The notes below the pieces were generated by a model. The model made no database searches, was not told where the DNA came from, and was given only the letters and a program-made list of their open reading frames with translations. From assembly GCA_050303415.1 (NCBI GenBank), contig JBNLBS010000008.1:1-64000 (forward strand): a DNA stretch of 64,000 nucleotides. The letters are read 5' to 3'. Origin of the DNA: JBNLBS01 sp050303415 (lineage in GTDB: Bacteria > Pseudomonadota > Gammaproteobacteria > Methylococcales > Methylomonadaceae). A program made the position numbers and the translations under genes. Every line of letters starts with the position of its first letter. Position 1 is the first letter of the stretch. This document shows positions 35,663 to 44,518 of the stretch, piece after piece.

Positions 35663-35968
35663 GTGATTATAGAAATAACAAGTTATAAAGCTGCTAATGG
35701 AATTACTCATAAACAGCTTGTCGAGGCATCAAGAATGTTTGATAAAAATTATTGTTCCCGATGTAAGGGACTTGTCAGTCGGCACTTTCTAAAGACAAGT
35801 GAAGGTTATATGGACATATTCAAATGGAAGAGTAAACAGGATGTTGAGTATGTGCAATCTACGTTCCTGCAGGATAAGGATGCTCTAGAGTTTGCGAAAA
35901 TGTTAGACCCGGACAGCCTGACCGTGCAAAACTTAGAAGTCTTAGATTTATATGAGTCAAAAAACTAA
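35663..35968 (+). CDS. Small protein with possible monooxygenase-like (dimeric alpha-beta barrel) fold
   Basis: 101 residues, GTG start. IEITSYKAANGITHKQLVEAS, then GLVSRHFLKTSEGYMDIFKWKSKQDV follows the strand-helix-strand form of dimeric ferredoxin-like (ABM-type) proteins. Two Cys (NYCSRCKG) form a CxxC that such proteins usually lack. Fold call is tentative. The gene overlaps the next (Cdd1-like) by 17 bp, so the two are translationally coupled. Confidence 0.6.
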   Translation: MIIEITSYKAANGITHKQLVEASRMFDKNYCSRCKGLVSRHFLKTSEGYMDIFKWKSKQDVEYVQSTFLQDKDALEFAKMLDPDSLTVQNLEVLDLYESKN

Positions 35969-36233
35969 GTCAGTAAGTATTGAAGAAATAGCCAAGAACC
36001 TGTCTGGGATTCCTGGTATTGGCTCAAAAGTAGGAATGATGCTAGCTGAAATAGGGATTAATGAAGTTTCTGATTTGGTAGGGCGTAACCCAGAATCACT
36101 TTATGAGGATATTTGTAGGTTTAGAGGTGAAATCCTTGATCGTTGTGTTCTATACCATTTTCGTTGCGCTGTTTATTTTGCATCAAATAAAGTTCATGAG
36201 CCAAAACTTCTAAAATGGTGGAATTGGAAATAA
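35952..36233 (+). CDS. Cdd1-like helix-hairpin-helix protein
   Basis: 93 residues. A helix-hairpin-helix stands at about 12-40 (LSGIPGIGSKVGMMLAEIGI). The C-terminal part DRCVLYHFRCAVYFAS ... KLLKWWNWK closely matches the Cdd1 / pathogenicity-locus family, where the paired Cys and the WWNWK end are conserved. Nucleic-acid binding is plausible from the HhH but unproven. It is the last of the three-gene group; GTATAACAATGGC just after its stop resembles an attC R'' core. Confidence 0.8.
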   Translation: MSQKTKSVSIEEIAKNLSGIPGIGSKVGMMLAEIGINEVSDLVGRNPESLYEDICRFRGEILDRCVLYHFRCAVYFASNKVHEPKLLKWWNWK

Positions 36234-36300
36234 CAACGTATAACAATGGCTGTCGAGAGAAAAAACAATGCATCCTACTCGCAAAATCAAAGGTCGATAT

Positions 36301-36753
36301 ACTTAATTTTAATCCCCCCCCGCCTTACAACCTAAACTGCTTTATGCTTGAGAATCGGACTTACAATTTTTACAAACCAGAAGTTTAAACCGTCATCCTC
36401 TCCCCTTACACTACGCCGACATCGCAGTTTTCGGTGGAATAGCCTGAAGGGTGCTTACAGGGAGGTGAGCATTTGACAGAGGGACAGGAGTAATTACCGA
36501 GCGGCTGTCGTGGTGTGGAAGCTGCCTTTCTTTTGAATACTTTTCTTTCGACTGCATGGTTGCAGGAAGTAGGGTAGGGCAACGCAGGGAGCAGTTGCCG
36601 AGGCCGACGCAAACAGATATTTGCTCCTGCAAACTCTGCAATTACTACATCCATGTAGTTTAATAAAGTGACTCGGCGTCACGGACGAACCCACTATTAA
36701 AACAGGGATTCGGGATAGGCACCCGAATAAAATCATCTGGCATTAGCCACCCC
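36301..36753 (+). repeat. Dispersed repeat, copy 1 (interrupted)
   Basis: The segment aligns with copy 2 at 37363-37573. Shared blocks include TTAATTTTA, CAAAC-AGAAGTTTA, CCCCTTACAC, AGTTT-CGGTGG, ACAGGGAG, and the end TAAAATCATCTGGC(A/G)TTAGCCAC. Copy 1 carries about 240 extra bases (about 36480-36725) between ACAGGGAG and the shared end. No protein is recognised in it; several overlapping minus-strand frames there are composition artefacts. Reading order and orientation are the same in both copies. Confidence 0.65.
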
Positions 36754-36984
36754 GTTTAGGTTACTTGAAAAAGTACCAAAATTTATAAAAGGGGAAATCA
36801 TTGCTATACCATGAGACGCAAGCATTGCATCTCTACACCTTTTTATTTTTTTCGAAAGACAGTGAGAAAGTAAAATCAAGAGATTTAAGCCAGCATCGTG
36901 CATTGCTTTAAACAAAGATTAAGAGAGCGTAGATTTCATTTATTTTATTGTTTTTTAAGTCCCTTTATTCAACGAGTTTATATA

Positions 36985-37338
36985 ATGAATAAAAAATTAA
37001 GATTTTTTGCAACACTTGACGGCTTATGGTTTCTGATAACGATATGTGTGGTTTTGTATATAGGGAAATTATTAGGCTATCAATCGCTCTTGATAAAAAA
37101 TACTGCTTTTGCGCGCTTATTACAACACCCATATGTTGTTGTAACTGAGTTATTTTTAGCTTGTCTGTTGTTGTACGTCGTAAAGTTTTACCCGTTAAAA
37201 ATAAAGTTAATTAGCCGCATATCAAGATTAACAACAATCGTTGCAATTTATCATATGTTTTTTTATTTGATAGGCATTGATATTATTTTGTTTTGGTCAT
37301 CCCAATCGCTTATAAATGGTCGTATAAAAAAAACGTAA
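36985..37338 (+). CDS. Small membrane protein, unknown function
   Basis: 117 residues from the ATG at 36985; a longer frame from 36898 would add 29 residues that do not look like a leader. Three or four hydrophobic segments (LWFLITICVVLYIGKLLGY, VVVTELFLACLLLYVV, FFYLIGIDIILFW) fill it. No family recognised. It lies alone between the two copies of the dispersed repeat, low in GC compared with the core genes, which fits an acquired gene. No strong ribosome-binding site is seen. Confidence 0.5.
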   Translation: MNKKLRFFATLDGLWFLITICVVLYIGKLLGYQSLLIKNTAFARLLQHPYVVVTELFLACLLLYVVKFYPLKIKLISRISRLTTIVAIYHMFFYLIGIDIILFWSSQSLINGRIKKT

Positions 37339-37362
37339 CGAAATGAATCAAGTGATCAACGT

Positions 37363-37573
37363 ACCTAATTTTATTCTAACCCGGCTCACATTCCAAAAGC
37401 ACCTAATACTTAACAACTGGACCTGTCATTTTTTCAAACAGAAGTTTAGATCATTACTCCCCTTACACCATGCCGAGCATAAGAGTTTCCGGTGGTACAG
37501 TTCAAAAAAGACACACAGGGAGTTAGAAGTCCCCCCCCTCCCCCCGAGTAAAATCATCTGGCGTTAGCCACAC
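37363..37573 (+). repeat. Dispersed repeat, copy 2
   Basis: About 210 bp, the shorter copy of the repeat described at 36301-36753. It ends in AAAATCATCTGGCGTTAGCCAC. A C-run (CCCCCCCCTCCCCCC, about 37531-37545) sits where copy 1 has its extra 240 bases, so the copies differ by an insertion or deletion there. The final GCGTTAGCC resembles an attC R' core, but no proper attC stem was found. Confidence 0.65.
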
Positions 37574-37580
37574 CTTTATT

Positions 37581-37633
37581 AAAAGACATAAAAGACATAA
37601 AAGACATAAAAGACATAAAAGACATAAAAGACA
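37581..37633 (+). repeat. 9-bp tandem repeat, 5.9 copies
   Basis: AAAAGACAT repeats five full times plus eight bases of a sixth, all identical. It begins directly after the end of dispersed repeat copy 2. Perfect identity suggests recent slippage expansion. The stretch 37634-37849 that follows holds no other feature I can support; it contains the leader of the RND gene. Confidence 0.95.
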
Positions 37634-37849
37634 ATTGTACTACGATATTTTATTAACTTCGCCACGGCAAAATCTAAACTCACCAGTGACAATATTCCGT
37701 TCAAGATCCACCGCAACATTACATAAATACCGAAATGTTATTAAAAATCATTCCAGAACAGTGTAGGATAAAACCATTGCAACATATATTAGAGAATACT
37801 AAAATTAAACGATAACCAATCATTATCCTGCCCATAAATACCCCCCCTT

Positions 37850-40543
37850 ATGAACCAACAACCTGCAACACTCCATACCGGCCACCCAGTTATTTTATTT
37901 TCCATAAACCACCCCAGATTAATCAGCTGGTTGATGGCATTAATCACTATGTTTATTGTCGCATTAGCGGTTTTGCCAAATTTTTGGCCTGAGCAACTCC
38001 CCTTTTTGCCTACCTTAAAGGTCGATACCGACCCGGAAAATATGTTGGCAGTAGACGAGCCGGTGCGCGTTTATCACCAGCGCATGAAAAAGGAGTTCTC
38101 GCTCAACGATATGGTTGTAATCGGTATTATTAACGAAAACAATCCTAACGGTGTGTTTAACCCGAAAACGCTGAATAATATTTTTCAGTTAACCGAATTT
38201 GCCCGCCGCCTTAACTGGCCGGACCCGGAACAGGTTAATAAAAAAACAGGCGTGATCGAGGTTGACCTTTTGGCACCGTCGACGGTTGATAATATTGAGC
38301 AAGGCGGTTTGGGCACAGTTAATTTCAGCTGGTTAATGCCCAAACCACCTGAAACACAGGCAGATGCCTTATTGGTTCGCCAACGGGCGGAAAAAATTCC
38401 GTTTTTAAAAGGTACCTTAACCAGTGAAGACGGCAATGCCATCGCCTTGTATTTACCGCTCACCAGTAAACATTTAAGTTACGACATCCGGGAAAAACTG
38501 CTCGCCAGGATTGCCGAATTCAAGGATGCGGAAGAAGATTATTACATTACCGGCCTGCCGGTGGCAGAAGACACTTTCGGGGTGGAGATGTTTTACCAAA
38601 TGGCGATTTCCGCACCGTTGGCCATGCTGGTTATATTCTTATTGTTGTGGTGGTTTTTTAAACGTCTTATTTTTGTCATATCCCCGATGATAGTCGCGCT
38701 GGTTTGTTCCTTGATCACCATGGGGCTATTAGTCATCTCCGGCCACACCATTCATATTATGAGCTCGATGATTCCTATCTTTATCATGCCCATAGCCGTG
38801 CTCGATGCGATTCATATTCTGTCCGATTTTTTTGACCGTTACGGCGTCTATCAGGACCGGCGCAAAACTCTGCTGCATGTAATGAGTGAGTTATTTTTGC
38901 CAATGCTATATACCTCGCTGACCACCATTGCCGGTTTTGCTTCTCTGGCTTTAACCCCTATTCCTCCGGTACAGGTATTTGGCAGTTTTATTGCGATTGG
39001 AGTGTTTTTTGCCTGGTTCTTTACCATCACCTTCATTCCGGCTTTTATTATGTTTATTCCGGAACACAAGCTGGCCGGTTTTTGTATCAGTGCTCACAAG
39101 ACTGAAAACAAAAGCCTTCTGGCGGCTATACTGGCCAAAACAGGCCCGTTTACCCATCGTTACGCAACAGCCATTTTAGCCGCCGTTATTCTGACTGCCG
39201 GATTTGCAATATACGGCATCAGTAAAATCAATATCAATGACAACCCCATCAAGTGGTTTTCGAAAACGCATGATATACGTATTGCCGACCGCATTTTAAA
39301 TCAGCATTTTGGCGGCACTTATATGGCGTATCTGGCTCTGGAACCAGACCCTGACGCCAAGCCTGCGGATTTTAAAGCCGTAATGCGCGATCGGCTGAAA
39401 CAAACTGATCTGGTTAATAATATCGCCAATAATCAAGCGGTTTTTAGCCAAATTAATCAGCTGATCGATCAACATAGCGGCAGCAAAGAGTCATTATTGA
39501 CTAATATGGAACAGTTGATTTCTGACAAACTCGATACTGTAGCGGATGAGGAATTTGATGCCTGGGACTTGGCTTTAGGCTATGTTGACAGCATAAAACA
39601 AGCGCAAGCCATTTTTAAACAACCGGAAGCATTAAATTATCTTGCAAAACTGCAACATTATTTAAACAGCCTGGCGGTTGTGGGCAAAAGCAATTCCCTG
39701 GCCGATGTGGTTAAAACCGTACATCGTGAATTATTGCTGGGCAATCTGGAGGAGTTTCGTATCCCCGAAACCTCGTCGGCGGTCGGGCAAACGCTGATTA
39801 CCTATCAAAACAGCCACAGACCGCATGATCTATGGCATTTTGTCACCCCGGATTATACAAAAACTAGTCTGTGGCTACAGCTGCATAGCGGTGACAATCA
39901 GGATATGTCGGCTGTTGAATCGGCTGTTGAGCAATTTATCCAACAAAATCCGCCGCCGTTTAATTTAAAACATCACTGGTTTGGCCTGACTCATATCAAT
40001 GTCGCCTGGCAGGAAAAAATGGTCAGCGGTATGTTGCACGCCTTTTCCGGCAGTTTTATTATCGTCATGCTGATGATGATCTTTTTGTTCAGATCATTGC
40101 TCTGGGGCATTTTATCCATGATCCCGCTGACACTGACTGTCGGCCTGATCTACGGCATCATCGGTATTATCGGCAAGGATTACGACATGCCGGTTGCGGT
40201 ACTTAGTGCGTTAAGCCTGGGCCTGGCAATAGACTATGCCATTCATTTTATCTCCAGGGCCAGAGTATATACCGCGAAAGCCGGATCATGGTCACAGGCA
40301 ATCACACCTTTATTTGGCGAACCGGCGCTGGCCATCTCACGTAACGCCATTATTGTTGGCGTCGGATTTTTACCGTTACTGGCAGCACCGTTAATTCCCT
40401 ATCAAACCGTAGGCATTTTTATCGCCGCTATTTTATTTCTGGCCGGTATCAGTTCTTTATTAATCTTACCGGCGTTAATCTCCGTGTTAAAAAAGTGGCT
40501 GTTTAAACCCCTCCACACTTCAGGAGCGACTCATGCTAAATAA
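37850..40543 (+). CDS. RND/MMPL-family exporter
   Basis: 897 residues. A first membrane segment (about 25-45) is followed by a large periplasmic domain, then a five-helix bundle at about 250-410 (FLLLWWFFKRLIFVISPMI, IPIFIMPIAVLDAIHILSDFF). The layout repeats: a helix near 440, a second periplasmic domain and a last bundle from about 725 (VLSALSLGLAIDYAIHF). The GLAIDYAIHF-type helix 4 with its Asp is the proton-relay region of RND pumps. This is the MMPL/HpnN-like branch, often moving lipids or hopanoids. It overlaps by 11 bp the LolA-like gene, which supports a lipid export role. No ribosome-binding site is evident before the ATG. Confidence 0.88.
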   Translation: MNQQPATLHTGHPVILFSINHPRLISWLMALITMFIVALAVLPNFWPEQLPFLPTLKVDTDPENMLAVDEPVRVYHQRMKKEFSLNDMVVIGIINENNPNGVFNPKTLNNIFQLTEFARRLNWPDPEQVNKKTGVIEVDLLAPSTVDNIEQGGLGTVNFSWLMPKPPETQADALLVRQRAEKIPFLKGTLTSEDGNAIALYLPLTSKHLSYDIREKLLARIAEFKDAEEDYYITGLPVAEDTFGVEMFYQMAISAPLAMLVIFLLLWWFFKRLIFVISPMIVALVCSLITMGLLVISGHTIHIMSSMIPIFIMPIAVLDAIHILSDFFDRYGVYQDRRKTLLHVMSELFLPMLYTSLTTIAGFASLALTPIPPVQVFGSFIAIGVFFAWFFTITFIPAFIMFIPEHKLAGFCISAHKTENKSLLAAILAKTGPFTHRYATAILAAVILTAGFAIYGISKININDNPIKWFSKTHDIRIADRILNQHFGGTYMAYLALEPDPDAKPADFKAVMRDRLKQTDLVNNIANNQAVFSQINQLIDQHSGSKESLLTNMEQLISDKLDTVADEEFDAWDLALGYVDSIKQAQAIFKQPEALNYLAKLQHYLNSLAVVGKSNSLADVVKTVHRELLLGNLEEFRIPETSSAVGQTLITYQNSHRPHDLWHFVTPDYTKTSLWLQLHSGDNQDMSAVESAVEQFIQQNPPPFNLKHHWFGLTHINVAWQEKMVSGMLHAFSGSFIIVMLMMIFLFRSLLWGILSMIPLTLTVGLIYGIIGIIGKDYDMPVAVLSALSLGLAIDYAIHFISRARVYTAKAGSWSQAITPLFGEPALAISRNAIIVGVGFLPLLAAPLIPYQTVGIFIAAILFLAGISSLLILPALISVLKKWLFKPLHTSGATHAK

Positions 40544-41348
40544 ACTTGTTTTATTTGTTACCGGCTTTATATTTTTCAGCCCAGTAGTCCAGGCCGAAAC
40601 ACCCTACATCGATGAGATTATTCATAAAGCCAATCTGATCAGTTATTATCAGGGGCAGGATGGCCGCGCCCATGTCAAAATGACCATTACCGATGCCCAG
40701 CAGCGTGTGCGTAACAGGGAATTCACCATCTTGCGCAAAGACATCCCGCAAACCGACGAACTGACGAACCAAGCCTACCTGGGTGACCAGCGCATTTATG
40801 TCTATTTCAAGCGTCCGGCCGATGTCAATAAAATGGTGTTTATGGTATGGAAACATAACAATCAAGATGATGACCGCTGGTTATACCTACCGGCCCTGGA
40901 CCTGGTTAAACGTATTGCCGCTACGGATAAACGCACCAGTTTTGTCGGCTCCGACTTTTTATATGAAGATGTCTCCGGCCGTAGTCCGACAGAGGATAAA
41001 CATGAACTGATCGATACCGATGAAAACTACTTTATTATCAAAAGCACCCCGCTAAAACCGGATGAAGTGGAATTTTCCTATTACATCATGTATATCCACA
41101 AACTCACTTATCTGCCGATACAAATAGAATCCTACGATAAACAGGGAGAAAAACATCGGGTTTATACGGCATTAAATGTGGAAGCCATTCAAAACCACCC
41201 GACCGTAACCAAATCCAAAATGGAAGACTTTAAAACCGGCAGCAGAACAGTCATGGAATACAGTAAAGTCGCCTACGATATCGGTTTACCGGAAGATATC
41301 TTTAGCGAACGCTATTTGCGTAAAGCACCTAGGAAATATTTGCGTTAA
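40533..41348 (+). CDS. LolA-like outer-membrane lipoprotein-sorting protein
   Basis: 271 residues. Signal peptide residues 1-21 (FVTGFIFFSPVVQA). The mature part has the LolA/LolB-like beta-barrel form: GRAHVKMTITDAQQRVRNREFTIL, RIYVYFKRPADVNKMVFMVW, WLYLPALDLVKRIAATDKR and SFVGSDFLYEDVSGR. This is the family regularly encoded beside MMPL/RND pumps. AGGAG 6 bases before the ATG overlaps the end of the RND gene. It probably carries the lipid or lipoprotein cargo of that pump across the periplasm; this is inferred from genomic pairing. Confidence 0.9.
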   Translation: MLNKLVLFVTGFIFFSPVVQAETPYIDEIIHKANLISYYQGQDGRAHVKMTITDAQQRVRNREFTILRKDIPQTDELTNQAYLGDQRIYVYFKRPADVNKMVFMVWKHNNQDDDRWLYLPALDLVKRIAATDKRTSFVGSDFLYEDVSGRSPTEDKHELIDTDENYFIIKSTPLKPDEVEFSYYIMYIHKLTYLPIQIESYDKQGEKHRVYTALNVEAIQNHPTVTKSKMEDFKTGSRTVMEYSKVAYDIGLPEDIFSERYLRKAPRKYLR

Positions 41349-41465
41349 TCACTATTGCCGGAACATATTAATTCAAGGTGGGTTTGAAATTGCGATAATG
41401 TTGAAAGAACCGTACTATAGTTAAAACAAAAGCTTATTAAAACTTATGGCAGATCGGGCAATCGG

Positions 41466-42917
41466 ATGATCGAAGCTATTGATATTTTTCCCTGGAATGA
41501 AAATTTCGAGACCGGTATAACTGAAATTGATAAACAACATAAAGTTATTGTCTCAATCATTAATGAAATGGCTAACCACCTTTGCAATCATTCTGATATT
41601 GATACGTTGGACAAAATATTCGACAAGCTGACAGAATATGCCAGTTATCATTTTGAATCTGAAGAACGAATCTGGCAACAATACCTACCGCAAGATTCTT
41701 ACTTTAAAAAACATCAGGATAGTCACAACCAATTTTTATCATCAATACGGAAAATAAAGGCTGGGGAGACATCCAATCCCATTCAAAAAGTCAATGAAAA
41801 CATTCTCTATTTCCTGACCCATTGGCTGGAAGCTCATATTCTGGATAGCGATATGCGGATGAGTAAGATGATCTTAGCCATAGAATCCGGCCTGTCTATT
41901 GAAAATGCTAAACAGCAAGCCGAGAAGGAAATGAGTAACATGATGAACGTCATGTTTGATACCACGTTATCCATGTATGATCATCTGCGCACCCGTACCC
42001 TGGAGCTGAAACGAGAGATAAACCAGCGCAAAAAGGCAGAAACCAAACTGCGTTTAGCGTCCTGTGTATTTGATAACACGCTGGAAGCCATCTGCATTAC
42101 CGATGCAAACAGCTTCATCATCGATGCTAACCCCAGTTTTTATCAATCAACAGGATATTTGGAGAATGAGGTCATCGGACAACACATAACCAAGCTTAAA
42201 TCCGGCTTAAAAGATAAACAACTTATTGCTTCCATCTGGCGACAACTGAAAAAGAATAATCACTGGAGTGGTGAAGTTCATAGTCGAAATAAAGAGGGAG
42301 AACTTCAAGCCGAATGGTTAGCACTATCTACCATTAGAAACGAGCACAATACGATAATCAATTATATCGGTATTTTTTCCAACATATCCCGGCTCATTAA
42401 AAACCAGCTAAAACTTGAACATATCGCCCATCATGATGTATTGACCGGTCTGCCAAACCGGCTGCTGCTCGCCGACCGTCTTGAACAGTCAATTGCTCTT
42501 GCCAGGCGCAATAATGAACTCTTCGCCGTCTGCTATCTTGATCTTGATGGCTTTAAGACAATCAATGACCAATACGGCCACGCAACCGGGGATCTATTAT
42601 TATCCGAGATAGCACAACGAATCAAAATTATTACTCGTGGCAGTGACACTGCAGCCCGGGTGGGTGGCGATGAGTTTGTTATTATACTTAATGAATTAAC
42701 GTCTCCGGAAGGATGTAAAGAACTGATCAACCGTCTGCTGGAAGAAATTGCTCACCCCATAGAAATAGACAATATCAAGCATAAAATTACTGCCAGTATC
42801 GGTGTAGCCATCTGTCCCAATGACAGCAATGACCCTGAAACACTATTACAGCTTGCTGATAAGGCTATGTATCAAGCCAAGCGCTCTGGAAAATCCAGGT
42901 ATCAGCTATATACCTAA
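41466..42917 (+). CDS. Bacteriohemerythrin-PAS-GGDEF diguanylate cyclase
   Basis: 483 residues in three parts. The N-terminal hemerythrin domain has its iron ligands H25, H62, E66, H83, H87, H119 and H124/D129 (HxxxE, HxxxH and HxxxxD motifs). A coiled linker leads to a PAS domain (about 195-310, ITDANSFIIDANPSF). The C-terminal GGDEF domain is intact at 400-404, and RGSD five residues before gives the RxxD inhibitory site. Expected: a cytosolic oxygen- or NO-responsive c-di-GMP synthase. There is no EAL domain. It stands alone, in 117 bp after the LolA-like gene and convergent with the ZIP gene. Confidence 0.92.
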   Translation: MIEAIDIFPWNENFETGITEIDKQHKVIVSIINEMANHLCNHSDIDTLDKIFDKLTEYASYHFESEERIWQQYLPQDSYFKKHQDSHNQFLSSIRKIKAGETSNPIQKVNENILYFLTHWLEAHILDSDMRMSKMILAIESGLSIENAKQQAEKEMSNMMNVMFDTTLSMYDHLRTRTLELKREINQRKKAETKLRLASCVFDNTLEAICITDANSFIIDANPSFYQSTGYLENEVIGQHITKLKSGLKDKQLIASIWRQLKKNNHWSGEVHSRNKEGELQAEWLALSTIRNEHNTIINYIGIFSNISRLIKNQLKLEHIAHHDVLTGLPNRLLLADRLEQSIALARRNNELFAVCYLDLDGFKTINDQYGHATGDLLLSEIAQRIKIITRGSDTAARVGGDEFVIILNELTSPEGCKELINRLLEEIAHPIEIDNIKHKITASIGVAICPNDSNDPETLLQLADKAMYQAKRSGKSRYQLYT

Positions 42918-42930
42918 GGAAATTTTCGCC

Positions 42931-43779
42931 TTAATGGGAATGCGGACCAGTCATTGAAGACTGGTCTATTTCAAAATTATGCGCAAAACCATGTAATGTA
43001 CTGATTAATATGACTCCGGAAGCAATTAAGGCTATTTGCTGCAAGGATGTTTTAATATCGGTACGTTTATGCAGGGACGGAATCAAATCGGCAACCGCAA
43101 TATAAATAAAACTGGAAGCAGCCAGAGCCAGAAAAAAGGGCAGGCTTTCGTGCAAATCCTCTAACCAAAAATATGCCAGTATGCCACCGACAACGGTGCC
43201 TAAACTAGCCAGGATATTATAGAACAAGGCCTTACTTTTGGAATAACCGCTTTGCAGTAAAATAGCAAAATCGCCAACTTCCTGTGGAATTTCATGCGCA
43301 GCCACGGCCAGGCTGGTTACGATGCCCAGTTTTACATCGGTTAAAAAAGCCGCCGCTATCAGTACACCGTCAACAAAGTTATGAATACTGTCGCCCAATA
43401 AAATTAAAGTCCCCGCCGATTTATGTCCATGACCATGTGCATCGTGGCTATGGTTATGTTCATCGTCACCATGAGCTTCGCAACTGCCATGATGACAATG
43501 GCGCCAGATCAACAGCTTTTCCAGAACAAAAAAACCTAAAATACCCGCCAGAATCGTCCCCGATAGTAATTGAAACTGATCAGCATTAACCTCTTCAAAA
43601 GCATGGGGAATCAAGCCCCAAAAAGACACTGCCAGTAATGCACCGATGGCAAAACTGATTCCATGCGGCAATACTTTATTGCGGTGGTTTTGTGGCAGCA
43701 ACAAAAACAAAGCCGCTGCCATGACGCTTAAAATACCGCCAACAGCGGTAAAAATAATAATTAATACCAATAAATTCAT
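42931..43779 (-). CDS. ZIP-family divalent metal transporter
   Basis: 282 residues, eight membrane segments. A His-rich loop (HCHHGSCEAHGDDEHNHSHD, about 93-112) lies between segments 3 and 4. The transport core has LILLGDSIHNFVDGVLIAAAF and VAAHEIPQEVGDFAIL, the ZIP helix-4 and helix-5 metal motifs. It moves zinc or other divalent metals, probably inward to the cytosol. It is third in a rluD-pgeF-ZIP run, 7 bp after the pgeF stop. Confidence 0.92.
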   Translation of the reverse strand: MNLLVLIIIFTAVGGILSVMAAALFLLLPQNHRNKVLPHGISFAIGALLAVSFWGLIPHAFEEVNADQFQLLSGTILAGILGFFVLEKLLIWRHCHHGSCEAHGDDEHNHSHDAHGHGHKSAGTLILLGDSIHNFVDGVLIAAAFLTDVKLGIVTSLAVAAHEIPQEVGDFAILLQSGYSKSKALFYNILASLGTVVGGILAYFWLEDLHESLPFFLALAASSFIYIAVADLIPSLHKRTDIKTSLQQIALIASGVILISTLHGFAHNFEIDQSSMTGPHSH

Positions 43780-43786
43780 AATGACT

Positions 43787-44518
43787 TTAGTCTCTCCAAA
43801 TTAATGTCGTCATTCGTCCGGTCTGCCTATCCCTTCTATAGGAATAAAAACGTTCAGGTTCACTATAAGTACAAAAGTCTCCACCATAAACCCCAGTGAT
43901 GCCCAATGCCGCCAAATGTATTTTGGCTAGTTGATAAATATCCGCCAGCCATTTTTCCCGGCTTTGTGCGGTAAAAGCAGCCGAATAGTCTGAATCTTGA
44001 TTAACAAAAGCATCCTTAACCTCTCTTCCCACCTGGAACCAAGTCGGACCAATGGCCGGTCCCAACCAAACCAGCAGATCATCCTTATTCATCGCTTTGA
44101 CGGTATTGGCAATGACCCCAGCCAGCAGACCTCGCCAACCGGCATGAACCGCGGCAATACAACTGCCTTCCGTATCACATAATAATAATGGCAGGCAATC
44201 TGCCGTCATCACCGCACACACAACGCCCAGCCGGTCGCTATAACTGGCATCGGCTTGCTCATTTATGCCTGCCGTTGCCGCATTAACTACTTTATTACCA
44301 TGAACTTGTTCCAGCCAGACCGGTTCTGCGGGTAAGTTCAGGCTGCTTTGTATTAAAGCCCTATTTTGCTGTACCTTGTCGACATCGTCACCAACATGCA
44401 TGGCCAGGTTAAGGCTATGGTATTGACCGGTACTGAAGCCCCCTTTACGCAAAGTGGTCGCAGCCTTAATATTGGCAGGAGCGGGCCAGTCGGGCTGTAA
44501 GCAATTATTCAGGATCAT
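43787..44518 (-). CDS. pgeF: Peptidoglycan editing factor PgeF (YfiH, laccase-like)
   Basis: 243 residues. Motifs LEQVHGNKV, DCLPLLLCD and AAVHAGWRGLLAGV carry the His/Cys metal site of the YfiH family, and the C-terminus has the CTYSEPERFYSYRRDRQTGRM motif. PgeF removes misincorporated L-serine from peptidoglycan precursors in E. coli. It overlaps the rluD stop by 14 bp, the conserved rluD-yfiH pairing. Confidence 0.94.
   Translation of the reverse strand: MILNNCLQPDWPAPANIKAATTLRKGGFSTGQYHSLNLAMHVGDDVDKVQQNRALIQSSLNLPAEPVWLEQVHGNKVVNAATAGINEQADASYSDRLGVVCAVMTADCLPLLLCDTEGSCIAAVHAGWRGLLAGVIANTVKAMNKDDLLVWLGPAIGPTWFQVGREVKDAFVNQDSDYSAAFTAQSREKWLADIYQLAKIHLAALGITGVYGGDFCTYSEPERFYSYRRDRQTGRMTTLIWRD

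Noticed and set aside
36406..36736. Overlapping minus-strand frames in the dispersed repeat
   Set aside because: Three frames overlap each other; no protein pattern is seen and the sequence lies in a noncoding repeat with an insertion.
37336..37573. Dispersed repeat copy 2 as a very long attC site
   Set aside because: TAACG at the start and GCGTTAGCC at the end resemble cores, but the arms do not pair beyond a few bases and 230 bp exceeds typical lengths.
37581..37633. CRISPR-like array
   Set aside because: The unit is only 9 bp with no spacers and no cas genes nearby; it is a simple tandem repeat.
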